From assembly GCA_036266975.1 (NCBI GenBank), contig DATAWZ010000230.1, forward strand, positions 1 through 29,359: a stretch of 29,359 nucleotides of DNA. Reading direction: 5' to 3'. Every line of letters starts with the position of its first letter. Position 1 is the first letter of the stretch. This DNA is from DATAWZ01 sp036266975 (lineage in GTDB: Bacteria > Actinomycetota > Thermoleophilia > Solirubrobacterales > Solirubrobacteraceae). The notes under the pieces were generated by a model that was not told the DNA's origin, ran no database searches, and saw nothing but the letters and a program-made list of their open reading frames with translations. A program made the translations under genes and the position numbers. Below are positions 20,015 to 27,624 of this stretch, piece after piece.

Positions 20015-21559
20015 TCAGCCCGTCGGCGCGGGCGCCGTGCCCCAGTCCACGGCGACCGGCGGGAGGGCCAGCAGGGCGGCCCAGGTGGCCGTATCGGTCT
20101 GGCCGCTGGCCGGGATGGCGTGCGCGGTCTGGAAGGACTCGAGGTTCGCGGCCGTCGTGGCGTCGAACCTGCCGGTGATCGCCTGCGCGGGGACCGCGGT
20201 GGCCAGGTGCTCCTGCATCCACAGCACGTCATCGCCGGTGCTGCCCTTGCCGAGCAGCGGGTAGGCGCTCTCCACGCCGGCGAAGTCGGTCGGGCTGATC
20301 AGCGGCGCGACGAGGTCGGCCCATTCGCTCGCCGTGGTGTTCTGCCAGTCCCACCAGGAGATCCCGGTTGCGCCGTAGGCGCTGGCGAGCTCGCGGAAGC
20401 GCAGGATCGCGCTCGCCGGCGGGTTGTCGAACGTCTGGCCGAGCGGATAGATCGGCCGGCCATAGAGCCGGTTGTACTCGTAGGTGTTGGCGAACGCGCT
20501 GTCGACCGAGGTGCCGATGTCCTGCCAGTACATCTGCGGCAGGTTGTACTGGGCGCCGTCCGGGCCCAGGAACACCGAGTAGGGCAGGGTCGGGTGGTCG
20601 AAGTCGTAGGGGAAGGAGGCGAGCCCGATCGGGTAGTTGGGCCCGAGCGCCGCGCGCAGGTCGTCGATGTAGGTCTCGGCGGCGGCGTAGCGGCCCTCGT
20701 ATTCGGTCTCGGCATCGATGACCAGGCAGTCGGCGCCGGCCGCGACCGCCTCGACGCCGAGCGCGGCCTCGCCGGCGGGGTTGGTGCCGTACACGTACTG
20801 CCAGGCGCAGACCTTCAGACCGGCGGCGTGCAGGGCGGCCACGTTGGCCGCCGAGAACTGCGACCAGTAGTTGGTCGGGCCGTCAGAGCTCTTGATGTAC
20901 AGCGTGGTCACGTCGGCGGCCTTGGCCTGCGCCTCGATGTTGGCCAGCGAGCCGCCGTCGGACTGGCTCAGGTACCAGATCCACATGCCGTCGCCGTCGA
21001 ACGGGCTCGGTCCGGCGCTCACCGTGCTCAATGCGGTCGGCGGCGGCGCGGGCGGATGCAGCGCGTGGTGCACGACGTAGATCGGCCCGGCCTGGTTGGT
21101 GGTCCGCCCGCCGGTGAGCAGGATCGCGATGTGCCCGTCGTGCGAGGCCGCCGGGACGGTGACGACCAGCCCCAGGCTCGACTGATGGGTGTGCGCGAGC
21201 AGCCCGCGGCTGTTGGGCTGCCCGCCGCGGTAGCGGGGGAAGGAGACGAGCATCGACGTGCGCAGCCCGGTGCCGGCGAGCAGCAGGCTGCCGTGGGTGG
21301 AGACGTAGTGCGGGTTGCCGTTGCAGTGCTGGACCGGGACGCAGCTGACGCTGCTCAGCGAGATCTTCCCCGGCTTGCTCGACTTCGCCGGGGCCTTGGT
21401 CTTCGGCGCGGTCGTGGTCGTCTTGCTCGTCGAGCTCGTCGAGCTCGGCGCACCGGCCCCGCCGGTCGCGGCGACGGCGGCGGCGACGCCGCTCAGCAGG
21501 CACGCCGCGACCATGGCGATCAGGCATGCGGCTCGGGTGATCGGGCTAGACACGCGCAT
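20015..21559 (-). CDS. Secreted TIM-barrel glycoside-hydrolase-like protein with peptidoglycan-binding domain
   Basis: A 514-residue exported protein. Residues 1-31 are a signal peptide; a Ser/Thr/Lys/Pro-rich linker follows (about 32-68), then an Ig- or IPT-like region to about 180. The central domain, about 190-425, starts GMWIWYLSQSDGG and has the alternating pattern of a TIM barrel, with VTTLYIKSSDG, LKVCAWQYVYG, CLVIDAETEYEG (candidate acidic catalytic residues) and GISWWDWQNT, recalling GH25-type lysozymes and related putative glycosidases. The C-terminus, about 435-500, is a PG_binding_1 domain (LLGKGSTGDDVLWMQEHL, ITGRFDATTAANLESFQ, TDTATWAALL). It probably acts on or binds cell-wall glycan. 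Substrate not determined. Confidence 0.8.
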   Translation of the reverse strand: MRVSSPITRAACLIAMVAACLLSGVAAAVAATGGAGAPSSTSSTSKTTTTAPKTKAPAKSSKPGKISLSSVSCVPVQHCNGNPHYVSTHGSLLLAGTGLRTSMLVSFPRYRGGQPNSRGLLAHTHQSSLGLVVTVPAASHDGHIAILLTGGRTTNQAGPIYVVHHALHPPAPPPTALSTVSAGPSPFDGDGMWIWYLSQSDGGSLANIEAQAKAADVTTLYIKSSDGPTNYWSQFSAANVAALHAAGLKVCAWQYVYGTNPAGEAALGVEAVAAGADCLVIDAETEYEGRYAAAETYIDDLRAALGPNYPIGLASFPYDFDHPTLPYSVFLGPDGAQYNLPQMYWQDIGTSVDSAFANTYEYNRLYGRPIYPLGQTFDNPPASAILRFRELASAYGATGISWWDWQNTTASEWADLVAPLISPTDFAGVESAYPLLGKGSTGDDVLWMQEHLATAVPAQAITGRFDATTAANLESFQTAHAIPASGQTDTATWAALLALPPVAVDWGTAPAPTG

Positions 21560-21674
21560 CGACGGACGGCGGGGGCGCCGGCGTCGTAGGCGGCAGTGAG
21601 GTCCACGCCGGCGAGCGGTCCCGCACCATACTGACTCGGTCGCCGAAAACCTGCAGGCGCGAGGAAAGTTGCGG

Positions 21675-22697
21675 TCAGTCGCTCCCGAGCCAGCGAAACC
21701 CGGTCGGCGAGGGGCTCGGCGGCAGCGGGCTGCTGGGCAGACCGGCCGGCGACTCGGGCAGGTTGAAGCCCGCCGGCGCCACGTCGTTGGGGGCGTCGGG
21801 ATGGAACAGCGAGGCGAGGTACTGGATCTGCCCGCGGCCGGGGCCGAGCTCGAACTGGCCGCCTCCGTAGGCGCCGATGCCGCGCTCGGCGAGCAGGTCG
21901 TACGTGTCCAGCAGCGAGCGCAGGCCGCCGAGCCGCGAGGGCTTGACGTTGACCGTGCGCGGCGGGAAGGCCAGCGTGTCCAGATCGCCCGGCCCGTGGA
22001 GGTTGGCGTCCCAGGTGATCCGATCCTCCTGGCCGGCGAGCGCCGCCCGGGTCTCCTCGGTGAGCGCCGGGTCCTCGAGCCAGGCCCCCGGTAGGCCCTC
22101 GGCCACCCGCCGGTAGAGCTCGGCGTCGGGGCCCTGGTCGACGACCGATCCCTCGTACAGGCCCTTCAGGTCGAGCGTGTCCACGACGTCCAGCTCGGCC
22201 AGCTCGGCGACCAGCGCATCGCTCCAGGAGGAGGTCGGATCGAGCTTGAAGCGCAGCGTGGGATAGCCCTGCAGCAGCCGGCGCACGTGGTCCAGGCGCG
22301 GAGGCTCGCCCAGCCGCAGCGAGACCACGAAGCGCACCGGCGCGGCCTGCCGCCCCAGCCGCGCGTGCAGGCTCTCCCCGGCCTGACGCAGGGCGAGGTC
22401 GAGCGCGGCCGACTCATACGCCCAGACCCGGTACAGGCGCGAGACCTCGCGCTGGGGAGTCGAGGGAAACAGATCCAAGCCGGCAAGCCGCTCGCTCAGC
22501 GACGCGATCGTGTGCTCGCCGGCGAGGGGCTGGATCGCACCGGCCTGCAGCGCCTCCTGGTCGACCGCGTCGTAGCTGACGTCCTCGCCGACCCCCTCGT
22601 GGCCGCCTCCATGCATCACGATCACCGTGCTCTTGCGGGTGAACTCGCTCGAGACGTCGGCCTGCAGCGGGCGCAGCTCGTAGCCCTCTACCCGCAC
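21675..22697 (-). CDS. Enolase-superfamily protein (OSBS/muconate-lactonising-like)
   Basis: A 340-residue protein with the superfamily layout. The N-terminal capping domain is at about 1-115. The barrel has R149-F-K151 at the second strand (catalytic Lys), D176, E208 (AWLEDPAL) and D230 (ITWDANLHG) as the metal ligands, and K252 (VNVKPSRLGG) as the second base. The residues needed for proton abstraction and Mg binding are therefore present. The set fits o-succinylbenzoate synthase, N-acylamino-acid racemase or dipeptide epimerase, and the sequence alone does not separate these. GTG 22697 overlaps xseB by 10 nt; no better start exists upstream. An odd Pro/Ser-rich tail (SSPLPPSPSPTG) ends the protein. 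Confidence 0.8.
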   Translation of the reverse strand: MRVEGYELRPLQADVSSEFTRKSTVIVMHGGGHEGVGEDVSYDAVDQEALQAGAIQPLAGEHTIASLSERLAGLDLFPSTPQREVSRLYRVWAYESAALDLALRQAGESLHARLGRQAAPVRFVVSLRLGEPPRLDHVRRLLQGYPTLRFKLDPTSSWSDALVAELAELDVVDTLDLKGLYEGSVVDQGPDAELYRRVAEGLPGAWLEDPALTEETRAALAGQEDRITWDANLHGPGDLDTLAFPPRTVNVKPSRLGGLRSLLDTYDLLAERGIGAYGGGQFELGPGRGQIQYLASLFHPDAPNDVAPAGFNLPESPAGLPSSPLPPSPSPTGFRWLGSD

Positions 22698-22960
22698 CGG
22701 CAGCTCGGCGAGGCGCTCCCAGCTGCTAACTCGCCCGTCGCCCCGGAGGCCGCCAGCCGCGCGAGGAGCTCGTCCAGGCGCAGCTCCTGGAGCCCCTTGC
22801 CGACCGCCTCAAGCTCACCCGCGCAGAACTCGATCAGGCGCCGCCCCTCGGCGACGAGCTCGAGCGTCTCGCGCAGGCCGGCCTCGCCGGAGTCCAGCCG
22901 GCGGATGATCTCCTCGATGCGGGCGCTGGCCGCCTCGTAGGTGAGCCCGTCCTCGCTCAC
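22688..22960 (-). CDS. xseB: Exodeoxyribonuclease VII small subunit
   Basis: A 90-residue protein whose first 65 residues match XseB: LTYEAASARIEEIIRRLDSGEAGLRETLELVAEGRRLIEFCAGELEAV, a helical hairpin with the conserved YEEA-like start and G-L-E-S-like turn. It binds XseA to form ExoVII, which degrades single-stranded DNA from both ends. The tail after about residue 70 is low-complexity. GTG 22960 overlaps the xseA stop by 4 nt (GTGA), so the two are coupled; the enolase-superfamily gene overlaps its end. Confidence 0.92.
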   Translation of the reverse strand: MSEDGLTYEAASARIEEIIRRLDSGEAGLRETLELVAEGRRLIEFCAGELEAVGKGLQELRLDELLARLAASGATGELAAGSASPSCRCG

Positions 22961-24264
22961 GGTCGGCGCACCGGGATCCGGCCGTCGTGGAAGCGCAGGT
23001 CCAGCCGCTCGTGATCGGAGGCGGCCGCCGCGCTCGTCACCAGGTCTCCGTCCGGCCCCTGCACCAGCGCGTAGCCGCGCGCGAGCGTGCGCTCGGGATC
23101 GTGCGCGTCGAGCGCGAGCGCGAGGGCATCCAGCGCGCGCCGCCGGCTCACGTCGTCGGCGCCGGCGCGCGCCTTGCGATCGAGCACGAGCGCGCGCCGC
23201 GCGAGCCGCTCGCGCTCGTCGCCCCCGCGCCGGCGCGCCGTGGCGCGCAGCTCGCGAGAGGACTGCTCGAGGCGACGGCGCTCGCGCTCGAGGTGCTCGA
23301 TCGGCGCGCGGGCCTGGCGCGCCAGCGTCCCGGCGCGCAACGCCACGGTTTGCAGAGAGCGCAGCCGCAGGCGTCGGGCCTTTTCCCCCAATCCACTCCG
23401 CGCCTCGTCGCAATGCAGCGGTACCGCGGCCTCGGCGGCATGCGTCGGGGTCGAGCAGCTCACCGCGGCGACGTCGTCGAGCACGGTTCGGTCGCTGTGG
23501 TGGCCGACCGAGGCGATCACCGGGATGGGCAGCAGCGCCACCGTGCGGCACAGGGACTCCTCGCAGAAGGCGAGCAGGTCCACGAGCGAGCCGCCCCCGC
23601 GGGCGATCACGACGACCTCGACCTCCCCCACGGCGACCAGGTCTGCCAGCGCGCGGGCGATCGCCGGCGCGGCGTGCCGGTCCTGAACCGGGGCGAAGGC
23701 CCACACCAGCCGGCCGGCCCAGCCCCGGCGCCGCAGCGCGGCGAGCACGTCGTCGCGCGCCTTGCCCGCCTCGCCGGTGACCACGCCGATCGTGCGCGGG
23801 AGCACCGGACGGCGCAGCCGCGCCTGGCGCTCGCCCAGGCCCTCGGCGAGCAGCGCGCGGCGCAGGCGCTCGATGCGCGCGAGCAGGTCGCCCTCGCCCG
23901 CGGGGCGGGCGTTCCAGACGTGAAAGCCGAAGGACGGCGAGGCGCTCGCGCTGCCCACGTAGTAGTCGCAGCCGCCGGCGACGATCACCTCCATGCCGTC
24001 GAGCAGCGGCTGCCCGCAGCGCCCCTGGATGCGCTCCCAGTCCTCGCGCCAGGCCGAGCAGGGCACCGCGCCGCGGGCGTCGCGCAGCTCGAAGTACACG
24101 CGGGCGCGCGCCGGGCGCACCCCCGAGAGCTCGCCGCTGAGCTGCACGTGCGCGAAGCCGCGCAGCCGGCGGCGCAGCGCCGCCGCGTACTCGCCGACGG
24201 GGAAGGGTCCGGGCAGGCGGCTGCCGGGGATCCCGACGCTCGCGCCGTGCTCAGGGTGGCCCAT
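22957..24264 (-). CDS. xseA: Exodeoxyribonuclease VII large subunit
   Basis: A 435-residue catalytic subunit. The N-terminal OB-fold domain (about 15-110) has LRGFAHVQLSGELSGVRPARARVYFELRD and the VIVAGGCDYY strand. The core has RPVLPRTIGVVTGEAGKARDDVLAAL, ARGGGSLVDLLAFCEESLCR, IPVIASVGHHSDRTVLDDVAA and STPTHAAEAAVP, the conserved ExoVII nuclease segments, followed by the long coiled-coil arm and the C-terminal DPERTLARGYALV. ATG 24264 is chosen because the upstream frame is not coding-like and TACATT (24276-24271) ends exactly 6 nt before it, a leaderless promoter pattern. First gene of xseA-xseB-enolase. Confidence 0.93.
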   Translation of the reverse strand: MGHPEHGASVGIPGSRLPGPFPVGEYAAALRRRLRGFAHVQLSGELSGVRPARARVYFELRDARGAVPCSAWREDWERIQGRCGQPLLDGMEVIVAGGCDYYVGSASASPSFGFHVWNARPAGEGDLLARIERLRRALLAEGLGERQARLRRPVLPRTIGVVTGEAGKARDDVLAALRRRGWAGRLVWAFAPVQDRHAAPAIARALADLVAVGEVEVVVIARGGGSLVDLLAFCEESLCRTVALLPIPVIASVGHHSDRTVLDDVAAVSCSTPTHAAEAAVPLHCDEARSGLGEKARRLRLRSLQTVALRAGTLARQARAPIEHLERERRRLEQSSRELRATARRRGGDERERLARRALVLDRKARAGADDVSRRRALDALALALDAHDPERTLARGYALVQGPDGDLVTSAAAASDHERLDLRFHDGRIPVRRP

Positions 24265-24270
24265 GCCCCC

Positions 24271-24276
24271 AATGTA
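24271..24276 (-). promoter_or_regulatory. Leaderless-type -10 box (TACATT) for xseA
   Basis: On the minus strand TACATT ends 6 nt before ATG 24264, so transcription would start at the start codon. No Shine-Dalgarno precedes xseA. Confidence 0.45.
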
Positions 24277-24319
24277 GTGTCCGGACCCGACGTCCCGGCA
24301 GGCCCGGACCGTGGCCAAT

Positions 24320-24862
24320 CTAGCCGTTCGATTGGTCGAGCGGGGAGGGTGCGTTCGGCTGCGGACTGGGAAGCGCACTGGAGGCCGAGGATCCCCCGTT
24401 GTTCAGCGCGTCCATGCTGTCGACCGCCGCGAGCGCATCGGTCGCGCGCCGGGCCGTCACCGTCACGCTCTCGTTGCCGGTGGCCACGTGCAGGATGCGC
24501 CCGCCGTCGGTCGCGTAGACCGGCACGCTGCGGATCGTCGTGGGCAGCTCGGCGTGCGGCGCGCCGGGCACGAACGAGGGGTCGGGGGTGCTGACGATCA
24601 GCAGCGGCGCGGCGCATGCGGCGTTGGCGTTCTCGCAGTTGCCGTACTGCGCGGTGAAGGCGCCGCCCGGGTCGCGGTTCAGTGCGCGCAGCGGCAGGCC
24701 CTCGAAGCGCATGCCCACCCAGTACACCTGCCAGCCCCGTACGGCCTCCACGCTTCGCAGCTGGTTCTGCTGCAGGGTCTGCGTGATCGCTCCGCATCCG
24801 GCGAGCGCCCCGGCCAGCGCGAGCGCCCCCGCCGCGCCTCGGCTCCTATGATTCCCAATCAC
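24320..24862 (-). CDS. Putative lipoprotein, unknown function
   Basis: A 180-residue protein from GTG 24862. A short basic start, a hydrophobic stretch and the lipobox LAGC (C23) indicate a membrane-anchored lipoprotein. The mature part has QLRSVEAVRGWQVYWVGMRFEGLPL, a region with two cysteines (YGNCENANAACAAPLLIV), and SVPVYATDGGRILHVATGNESVTV; the tail is Ser/Pro/Asn-rich. I recognise no named family. The start is preceded by TACTCT (24876-24871), 8 nt away, so the message is almost leaderless. The start codon is one base from that of the divergent gene. Confidence 0.7.
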   Translation of the reverse strand: MIGNHRSRGAAGALALAGALAGCGAITQTLQQNQLRSVEAVRGWQVYWVGMRFEGLPLRALNRDPGGAFTAQYGNCENANAACAAPLLIVSTPDPSFVPGAPHAELPTTIRSVPVYATDGGRILHVATGNESVTVTARRATDALAAVDSMDALNNGGSSASSALPSPQPNAPSPLDQSNG

Positions 24863-24863
24863 C

Positions 24864-25439
24864 GTGACCCAGAGTAAACGGAGCTCGCGCTCGCGTAAGC
24901 GGCAACGACGGTCCACTGGCGGCGCTCACGCGCAGGGTCAGCGCCCGGCGGGAGCCAAGTCGGGGTCCGCCGACGAGTTCCAGACCAAGGTCAAGCAGGC
25001 GCGCGAGGCGCCGCGCCGCGCCCGGCGCGCGCGCGAGCTCAAGCCCGAGCGGCCTCAGCCGCCCTGGCATCCGCTGCCGCTCGCCGAACTGCTGATCATC
25101 GTCGGCATGATCTCGTTCATCTACGGCCTGGTCGGCTCGCACCACCGCCACGAGGTCCCGCTGTTCGTCGGCATGCTCGTGATCGCCATCGGCACGCTCG
25201 AGTTCTCGCTGCGCGAGCATCTGTCGGGCTATCGCTCGCACACGATCCTGCTCGCATTCCTGCCCTGCGTGGTCGTGCACTCGTCCGTGGTGTTGATCGC
25301 GAGTGCCGTGGCGACGGCCACCCACACGTTGAACATCATCATGCTCGGCGTCGATCTGGTGATGTTCCTGATCCTCTTCCGGATCCTGCGGCTGCGCTTT
25401 CTGGATGCCGCCAATCGCGCGCGTTTAGCTCGCTCCTAG
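24864..25439 (+). CDS. Membrane protein with long basic N-terminus, unknown function
   Basis: A 191-residue protein. Residues 1-65 are Arg/Lys/Ser/Gln-rich and probably disordered in the cytoplasm. Four hydrophobic helices follow: about 76-91 (ELLIIVGMISFIYGLVG), 98-112 (VPLFVGMLVIAIGTLEF), 125-147 (ILLAFLPCVVVHSSVVLIASAVA) and 152-172 (LNIIMLGVDLVMFLILFRIL). GTG 24864 is the only early start; TATGAT (24847-24852) lies 11 nt upstream, giving a leader of about 5 nt. It has no visible catalytic motif. Transcription runs toward the transaldolase gene 57 nt downstream. Confidence 0.7.
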   Translation: MTQSKRSSRSRKRQRRSTGGAHAQGQRPAGAKSGSADEFQTKVKQAREAPRRARRARELKPERPQPPWHPLPLAELLIIVGMISFIYGLVGSHHRHEVPLFVGMLVIAIGTLEFSLREHLSGYRSHTILLAFLPCVVVHSSVVLIASAVATATHTLNIIMLGVDLVMFLILFRILRLRFLDAANRARLARS

Positions 25440-25444
25440 GGCGG

Positions 25445-25489
25445 TATCGTTGAAGGCAGAGAGCCGGCCCGTTCGCCAACCACAGGGAG
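25445..25489 (+). promoter_or_regulatory. Promoter -10 (TATCGT) and Shine-Dalgarno (AGGGAG) of the transaldolase gene
   Basis: TATCGT at 25445-25450 and AGGGAG at 25484-25489, 7 nt before ATG 25497, give an ordinary leadered start, in contrast to many neighbours. No clear -35 hexamer at the right distance. Confidence 0.45.
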
Positions 25490-25496
25490 CGACACC

Positions 25497-26597
25497 ATGA
25501 GCAGCCCGTTGCACCGCCTCTCCGAGCACGGCCAGAGCGTATGGATCGACTTCATCTCCCGGACGGCGCTCGCCTCCGGCGGCGACATCCCGACGATGAT
25601 CGCCGATGACGCCGTGGTCGGCCTGACCTCCAACCCGACGATCTTCGAGCAGGCGATCTCCTCCGGCGACGCCTACGACGATCAGATCCGCTCGCTCTCC
25701 GACCGCCACCTGAACGCCAAGGAGGTCTTCCTCGAGCTCGCGCTGCAGGACATCGAGGCCGCTTGCGATCTGCTGCGCCCGACCTGGGAGCAGACCGGCC
25801 ACCTGGATGGCTACGTGTCGATCGAGGTCGACCCGACCCTCGCCCACGACGCCGCGGCGACGATCGCCGAGGCGCAGGAGCTGCACGACCGCGTCGACCG
25901 GCCCAACGTGCTGGTCAAGATCCCGGCCACGCTCGAGGGGCTCGGGGCGATCGAGGAGACGATCGCCGTTGGTGTCTCGGTCAACGTGACGCTGATCTTC
26001 TCCCTGGAGCGCTATGTCGCCGTCGCCGAGGCCTATCTGGCTGGGCTCGAGCGCCTGGTCGCCGCCGGCGGCGACCCGTCGACGATCGCCTCGGTGGCGA
26101 GCTTCTTCGTCTCGCGCGTGGACACCGAGGGCGACAAGCGCCTGGAGGCGGCCGGTCACCCCGAGCTGTGCGGCAAGCTCGCGATCGCCAACGCCAAGCT
26201 CGCCTACGAGCGCTATCAGGAGCTCTTCTCCTCCCAGCGCTTCACCGCCCTGAAGGACAAGGGCGCCACCCCGCAGCGCTGCCTGTGGGCGTCGACCTCG
26301 ACCAAGAACCCGGCGTACCGCGACGTGCTGTACGTCGAGGAGCTGATCGGCCGCGAGACGGTCAACACGATGCCCGAGGCGACGGTGCGCGCGTTCGCCG
26401 ACCACGGCGTGGTCGAGGACACCCTCACGCGTGACCTGCCCGCCGCGCACGCGCTGATCGACCAGCTGCGGGCCGTCGGCGTCGAGTACGAGGACGTCAC
26501 CGCGACGATCGAGCGCGAGGGCGTGGAGAAGTTCGAGAAGTCCTTCCACGACCTGCTGGCCGGGATCGAGCGCAAGCGCTCGGCGCTCGTCGCGTAG
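25497..26597 (+). CDS. tal: Transaldolase
   Basis: A 366-residue actinobacterial-type transaldolase moving a dihydroxyacetone unit between sedoheptulose 7-phosphate and glyceraldehyde 3-phosphate in the non-oxidative pentose phosphate pathway. Motifs in order: VGLTSNPTIFEQAI (41-54), YVSIEVDPTLAHD (106-118), NVLVKIPAT with the Schiff-base lysine K141, VSVNVTLIFSLERY, and RCLWASTSTKNPAYRD. The length is that of the long tal form of actinobacteria. ATG 25497 has a good Shine-Dalgarno. The TAG stop shares its G with the GTG start of the F420-dependent glucose-6-phosphate dehydrogenase gene, so both ends of the pentose phosphate pathway are made together. Confidence 0.95.
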   Translation: MSSPLHRLSEHGQSVWIDFISRTALASGGDIPTMIADDAVVGLTSNPTIFEQAISSGDAYDDQIRSLSDRHLNAKEVFLELALQDIEAACDLLRPTWEQTGHLDGYVSIEVDPTLAHDAAATIAEAQELHDRVDRPNVLVKIPATLEGLGAIEETIAVGVSVNVTLIFSLERYVAVAEAYLAGLERLVAAGGDPSTIASVASFFVSRVDTEGDKRLEAAGHPELCGKLAIANAKLAYERYQELFSSQRFTALKDKGATPQRCLWASTSTKNPAYRDVLYVEELIGRETVNTMPEATVRAFADHGVVEDTLTRDLPAAHALIDQLRAVGVEYEDVTATIEREGVEKFEKSFHDLLAGIERKRSALVA

Positions 26598-27592
26598 TGC
26601 GGTACGGGTACAAGGCCTCGGCCGAGCAGTTCGGCCCGGTCGACCTGCTCGAGTTCTCGCGCCAGGCCGAGGCCGGCGGACTGGACTGGATCGCGGTCTC
26701 CGACCACTTCCAGCCCTGGCGCCACCACGGTGGGCACGCGCCCAATGTGCTGCCCTGGCTGGGGGCCCTCGGGCAGGCCACGGGCGGCGCGACGCTGTCG
26801 ACGAGCGTGCTCACGCCGACGATGCGCTACCACCCGTCGGTCGTCGCGCAGGCGTTCGGGACGCTCGGCTGCCTGTTCCCCGGTCGCGTCGTGCTCGGCG
26901 TGGGCACCGGGGAGTCGATGAACGAGACCCCGGCGACCGCGATGGAATGGCCCGGGGCCAAGGAACGCCGCCTGCGCCTGGGCGAGGCGATCGAGCTGAT
27001 CCGCGCGCTGTGGACCGACGAGCGCGTCGACTTCTCCGGCGAGTACTACCGCACGGTGCGCGCGACGATCTACGACCGGCCCGACGTACCGGTGCCGATC
27101 TACGTCGCCGCCTCCGGGCCGCTGGCGGCCAAGCTCGCCGGGCGGGTCGGCGACGGGTTCATCACCACCAGCGGCAAGGACCCGGGTCTGTACCAGGAGC
27201 TCACGGCCAAGGTGCGCGAGGGCGCCGAGCAGGCCGGCCGCGACCCCGACGCGATCGCGCACCTCATGGAGATCAAGGTCTCCTACGACACCGACCGGGA
27301 GTTCGCCGAGCAGGCGTGCCGCTGGTGGGGCGCGCTCGCGCTGACCCCCGAGGAGAAGTCGGGGGTCGAGGATCCGATCGAGATGGAGCGGCTCGCGGAC
27401 GCCCATCCCGAGCGCGCGTCGAGCCGCTTCATCGTCAGCGACGATCCCGACGAGGTCGTCGAGCGCATCGCGCCCTACGTCGAGCTGGGCTTCACCGAGC
27501 TGGTCTTCCACCACCCCGGCGAGGATCAGACGCGCGCGCTCGAGCTGTTCGCGCGTGACGTGCTGCCGCGGCTGCGCGCGCGGTTCGGCTGA
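26597..27592 (+). CDS. fgd: F420-dependent glucose-6-phosphate dehydrogenase
   Basis: A 331-residue luciferase-like enzyme oxidising glucose 6-phosphate to 6-phosphogluconolactone while reducing coenzyme F420. It follows M. tuberculosis FGD1 closely: GYKASAEQFGP at the start, VSDHFQPWRHHGGHAP with the catalytic H37 and W41 (H40 and W44 in FGD1), GVGTGESMNE with E106, and the phosphate-binding K194 (TSGK), K254 (EEKSG) and R277. This separates it from generic LLM-class oxidoreductases. GTG 26597 overlaps the transaldolase stop by one base. It implies that the organism makes F420 and uses it for redox supply. Confidence 0.93.
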   Translation: MRYGYKASAEQFGPVDLLEFSRQAEAGGLDWIAVSDHFQPWRHHGGHAPNVLPWLGALGQATGGATLSTSVLTPTMRYHPSVVAQAFGTLGCLFPGRVVLGVGTGESMNETPATAMEWPGAKERRLRLGEAIELIRALWTDERVDFSGEYYRTVRATIYDRPDVPVPIYVAASGPLAAKLAGRVGDGFITTSGKDPGLYQELTAKVREGAEQAGRDPDAIAHLMEIKVSYDTDREFAEQACRWWGALALTPEEKSGVEDPIEMERLADAHPERASSRFIVSDDPDEVVERIAPYVELGFTELVFHHPGEDQTRALELFARDVLPRLRARFG

Positions 27593-27624
27593 GTCGCGGC
27601 GCTTCCGGCGGGGCGCTTAGGCCC

